Shown piece by piece: positions 6,414 through 7,547 of a DNA stretch of 7,547 bases. The notes under the pieces were generated by a model. That model had not been told where the DNA came from. It did no database searches and saw nothing but the letters and a program-made list of their open reading frames with translations. The stretch's first letter is position 1. Each line of letters starts with the position of its first letter. Location: the NCBI GenBank assembly GCA_011524425.1, contig WTKI01000371.1, positions 1 to 7,547 of the forward strand. Reading direction: 5' to 3'. Made by a program: the position numbers and the translations under genes. This DNA is from Altererythrobacter sp. Lineage in GTDB: Bacteria; Pseudomonadota; Alphaproteobacteria; Sphingomonadales; Sphingomonadaceae.

Positions 6414-7379
6414 ATGTCCCAGCGTTTCGCCTTGTTTGCTGACCCGATGATTGCAGTCCTTGTGATTGCGACGCTTGCGGGTTTCATATTGCCGGCAACT
6501 GGCGAAGCGCGCGAACCCGCGCAATGGGTCACCAACGTTGCTATCTTTGCGCTGTTTCTGGTCAACGGGATCAGAGTTGCGCGCGCTGAAATCGCAAAAG
6601 GCGTTATCAATTGGCGCTTCTTTTTGCCGCTCATGCTGTTTGTGTTCGGTGCTATGGCGCTAATGGGATTGGGGCTATCCATAATCGCCGCTGCAATACT
6701 ACCCCCGATGGTAGCGATTGGGTTCCTCTATCTTGGCACTTTGCCTTCCACGATCCAGTCTGCGATTTCTTATACGACCCTTGCGCAGGGCAATGTCGCT
6801 TTGTCAGTGGTGGGAGCTGCGCTGATCAACATTGCCGGGGTTTTCGTGACAGCACCGCTGTTTGCAGCGCTTGGCGGAGGGGCGTTGGCGCAGCTTGGCA
6901 CTGATGCGATTGTGCGGATCGGCTTGATCCTGATTTTACCGTTCGCAATTGGACAAGCGATTCAGGGATGGGCCCGCCCATGGGTGCTGGATCGCAAAGC
7001 TAAGGTAGTGTGGCTTGACCGGATCGTGATCGGGATCGCGGTCTATGTCGCGTTCTCAGGCGCGGTGGAGCAAGGGATAGGCTCGATGTTCGGACTAGCC
7101 GGCTGGACCGCGCTGCTTGCGCTAGTGCTGGTGTTCCTAGCGCTTGCAAATGCATCCGCCTGGTTTGCGAGCGGGGTGCTTCGCTACCCTCTGGCAGATC
7201 GCAAAGCGTTCCTGTTCGCAGCCTCGCAAAAGAGCGTTGCGATTGGCGCGCCGCTCGCCGCGATTCTTTTCGCGCCAGAAGTGGCCGGCTTCGTCATTGC
7301 GCCAGTGCTGCTATACCACTTGCTGCAACTTGTGATCGCAGCGCCCTTAGCTAGCCTTCTTGCGTCTCGGACAGATTGA
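6414..7379 (+). CDS. Bile acid:sodium symporter family (SBF-like, YfeH-like) membrane transporter
   Basis: This 321-residue inner-membrane protein belongs to the bile acid/sodium symporter superfamily, in the SBF-like branch that includes E. coli YfeH and SLC10A7. Substrates of bacterial members are mostly unknown and bile acid is unlikely here; an organic anion moved with sodium is a family-based guess. About ten hydrophobic segments fill the chain (roughly 10-28, 38-52, 69-88, 92-109, 127-150, 166-185, 203-218, 228-252, 265-287, 290-312). Two conserved polar crossover motifs are visible: PSTIQSAISYTTLAQGN (111-127) and SQKSVAIGAPLA (271-282), the places where sodium and substrate bind in structurally known relatives. 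The start is backed by AGGGGG upstream and gives full family length. It lies 54 bp after prsR on the same strand, and its 3' end overlaps the convergent gene by 29 bp. No functional link to PrsKR can be shown. Confidence 0.85.
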   Translation: MSQRFALFADPMIAVLVIATLAGFILPATGEAREPAQWVTNVAIFALFLVNGIRVARAEIAKGVINWRFFLPLMLFVFGAMALMGLGLSIIAAAILPPMVAIGFLYLGTLPSTIQSAISYTTLAQGNVALSVVGAALINIAGVFVTAPLFAALGGGALAQLGTDAIVRIGLILILPFAIGQAIQGWARPWVLDRKAKVVWLDRIVIGIAVYVAFSGAVEQGIGSMFGLAGWTALLALVLVFLALANASAWFASGVLRYPLADRKAFLFAASQKSVAIGAPLAAILFAPEVAGFVIAPVLLYHLLQLVIAAPLASLLASRTD

Positions 7380-7547
7380 TCTCTTCTTGCCCGTGCTTGC
7401 GATTGTGCCGCACAGACCACCACAGACTGAGCCCTATCAGCACCGCTCCGATCATGCCTGTGATAGTTTCCGGGATATGCACTTTCGCGCTGACCAGCAT
7501 GATCACGCCAAGGACAATGATTGCCCAAAACGCGCCGTGTTCCAGAT
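7351..7547 (-). CDS. C-terminal fragment of an integral membrane protein, DUF475/TerC-like (5' part outside window)
   Basis: On the minus strand an open frame enters from the right edge and ends at TAG (7351-7353), giving 64 residues. The fragment has two hydrophobic segments (about residues 6-20 and 28-44) joined by KVHIPETITG, followed by a basic SVRHNRK stretch and an acidic tail. This HIPE...TG...SVR-NR pattern resembles what I recall of the C-terminal end of DUF475 membrane proteins, which are related to TerC-type transporters. The assignment is from memory of a short region and is tentative. The basic segment after the last helix suggests a cytoplasmic C-terminus. Its last ten codons lie antisense to the end of the SBF-like gene, a tail-to-tail overlap of 29 bp, so the two genes share no intergenic terminator. 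Confidence 0.55.
   Translation of the reverse strand, partial: LEHGAFWAIIVLGVIMLVSAKVHIPETITGMIGAVLIGLSLWWSVRHNRKHGQEEINLSETQEG

Noticed and set aside
7184..7528. Minus-strand open frame of 114 codons at the right end
   Set aside because: It is a different frame from the membrane-protein tail that matches the DUF475-like pattern, and it runs antisense far into the transporter gene with no recognisable domain.

Overview
The window looks like chromosomal DNA of an alphaproteobacterium, most likely order Sphingomonadales (Erythrobacteraceae-like). This is an inference from gene content: a long-type isocitrate lyase beside a RamB/ScfR-type regulator, plus the PrsK/PrsR two-component pair of the XrtA/PEP-CTERM exopolysaccharide system. 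Moderate GC content, dense coding and Shine-Dalgarno sites before most genes fit this. I see no RNA gene, insertion sequence, CRISPR array, integrase or other mobile feature.

Layout. (1) Bases 1-1189, minus strand: the first ~396 codons of isocitrate lyase (aceA), cut by the left edge. (2) 1190-1393: a divergent control region with a hairpin just before the aceA ribosome binding site and a perfect 16-bp AT-rich palindrome near the next gene. (3) 1394-2791, plus: a helix-turn-helix regulator of the short-chain fatty acyl regulator (RamB/PccR-like) family, the natural candidate for controlling aceA. (4) 2792-2889: a short gap with overlapping dyads before prsK. (5) 2890-6359, plus: prsK (membrane sensor kinase) and prsR (sigma-54-dependent response regulator), joined by a TAATG stop/start overlap. 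(6) 6414-7379, plus: a ten-helix SBF-like (bile acid:sodium symporter family, YfeH-like) transporter. (7) 7351-7547, minus: the C-terminal end of a membrane protein resembling the DUF475 family, converging on the transporter with a 29-bp tail-to-tail coding overlap.

How the genes may work together. Isocitrate lyase carries carbon through the glyoxylate shunt during growth on acetate or fatty acids. The divergent regulator probably senses an acyl-CoA-type signal and acts through the shared intergenic region. PrsK and PrsR form an independent signalling unit: PrsK should phosphorylate PrsR Asp54, and PrsR carries a GAFTGA loop for activating sigma-54 RNA polymerase at distant PEP-CTERM and polysaccharide genes. 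None of those target genes, and no xrtA, lies in the window. The transporter may be read through from prsKR, since no terminator is visible in the 54-bp gap.

The window is mostly conventional. I did not find a clearly new system. The points most worth checking are the paired operator-like dyads flanking the regulator, the missing zinc-protease motif in the regulator, the placement of prsKR away from any exosortase gene, and the unusual prsK translation start.
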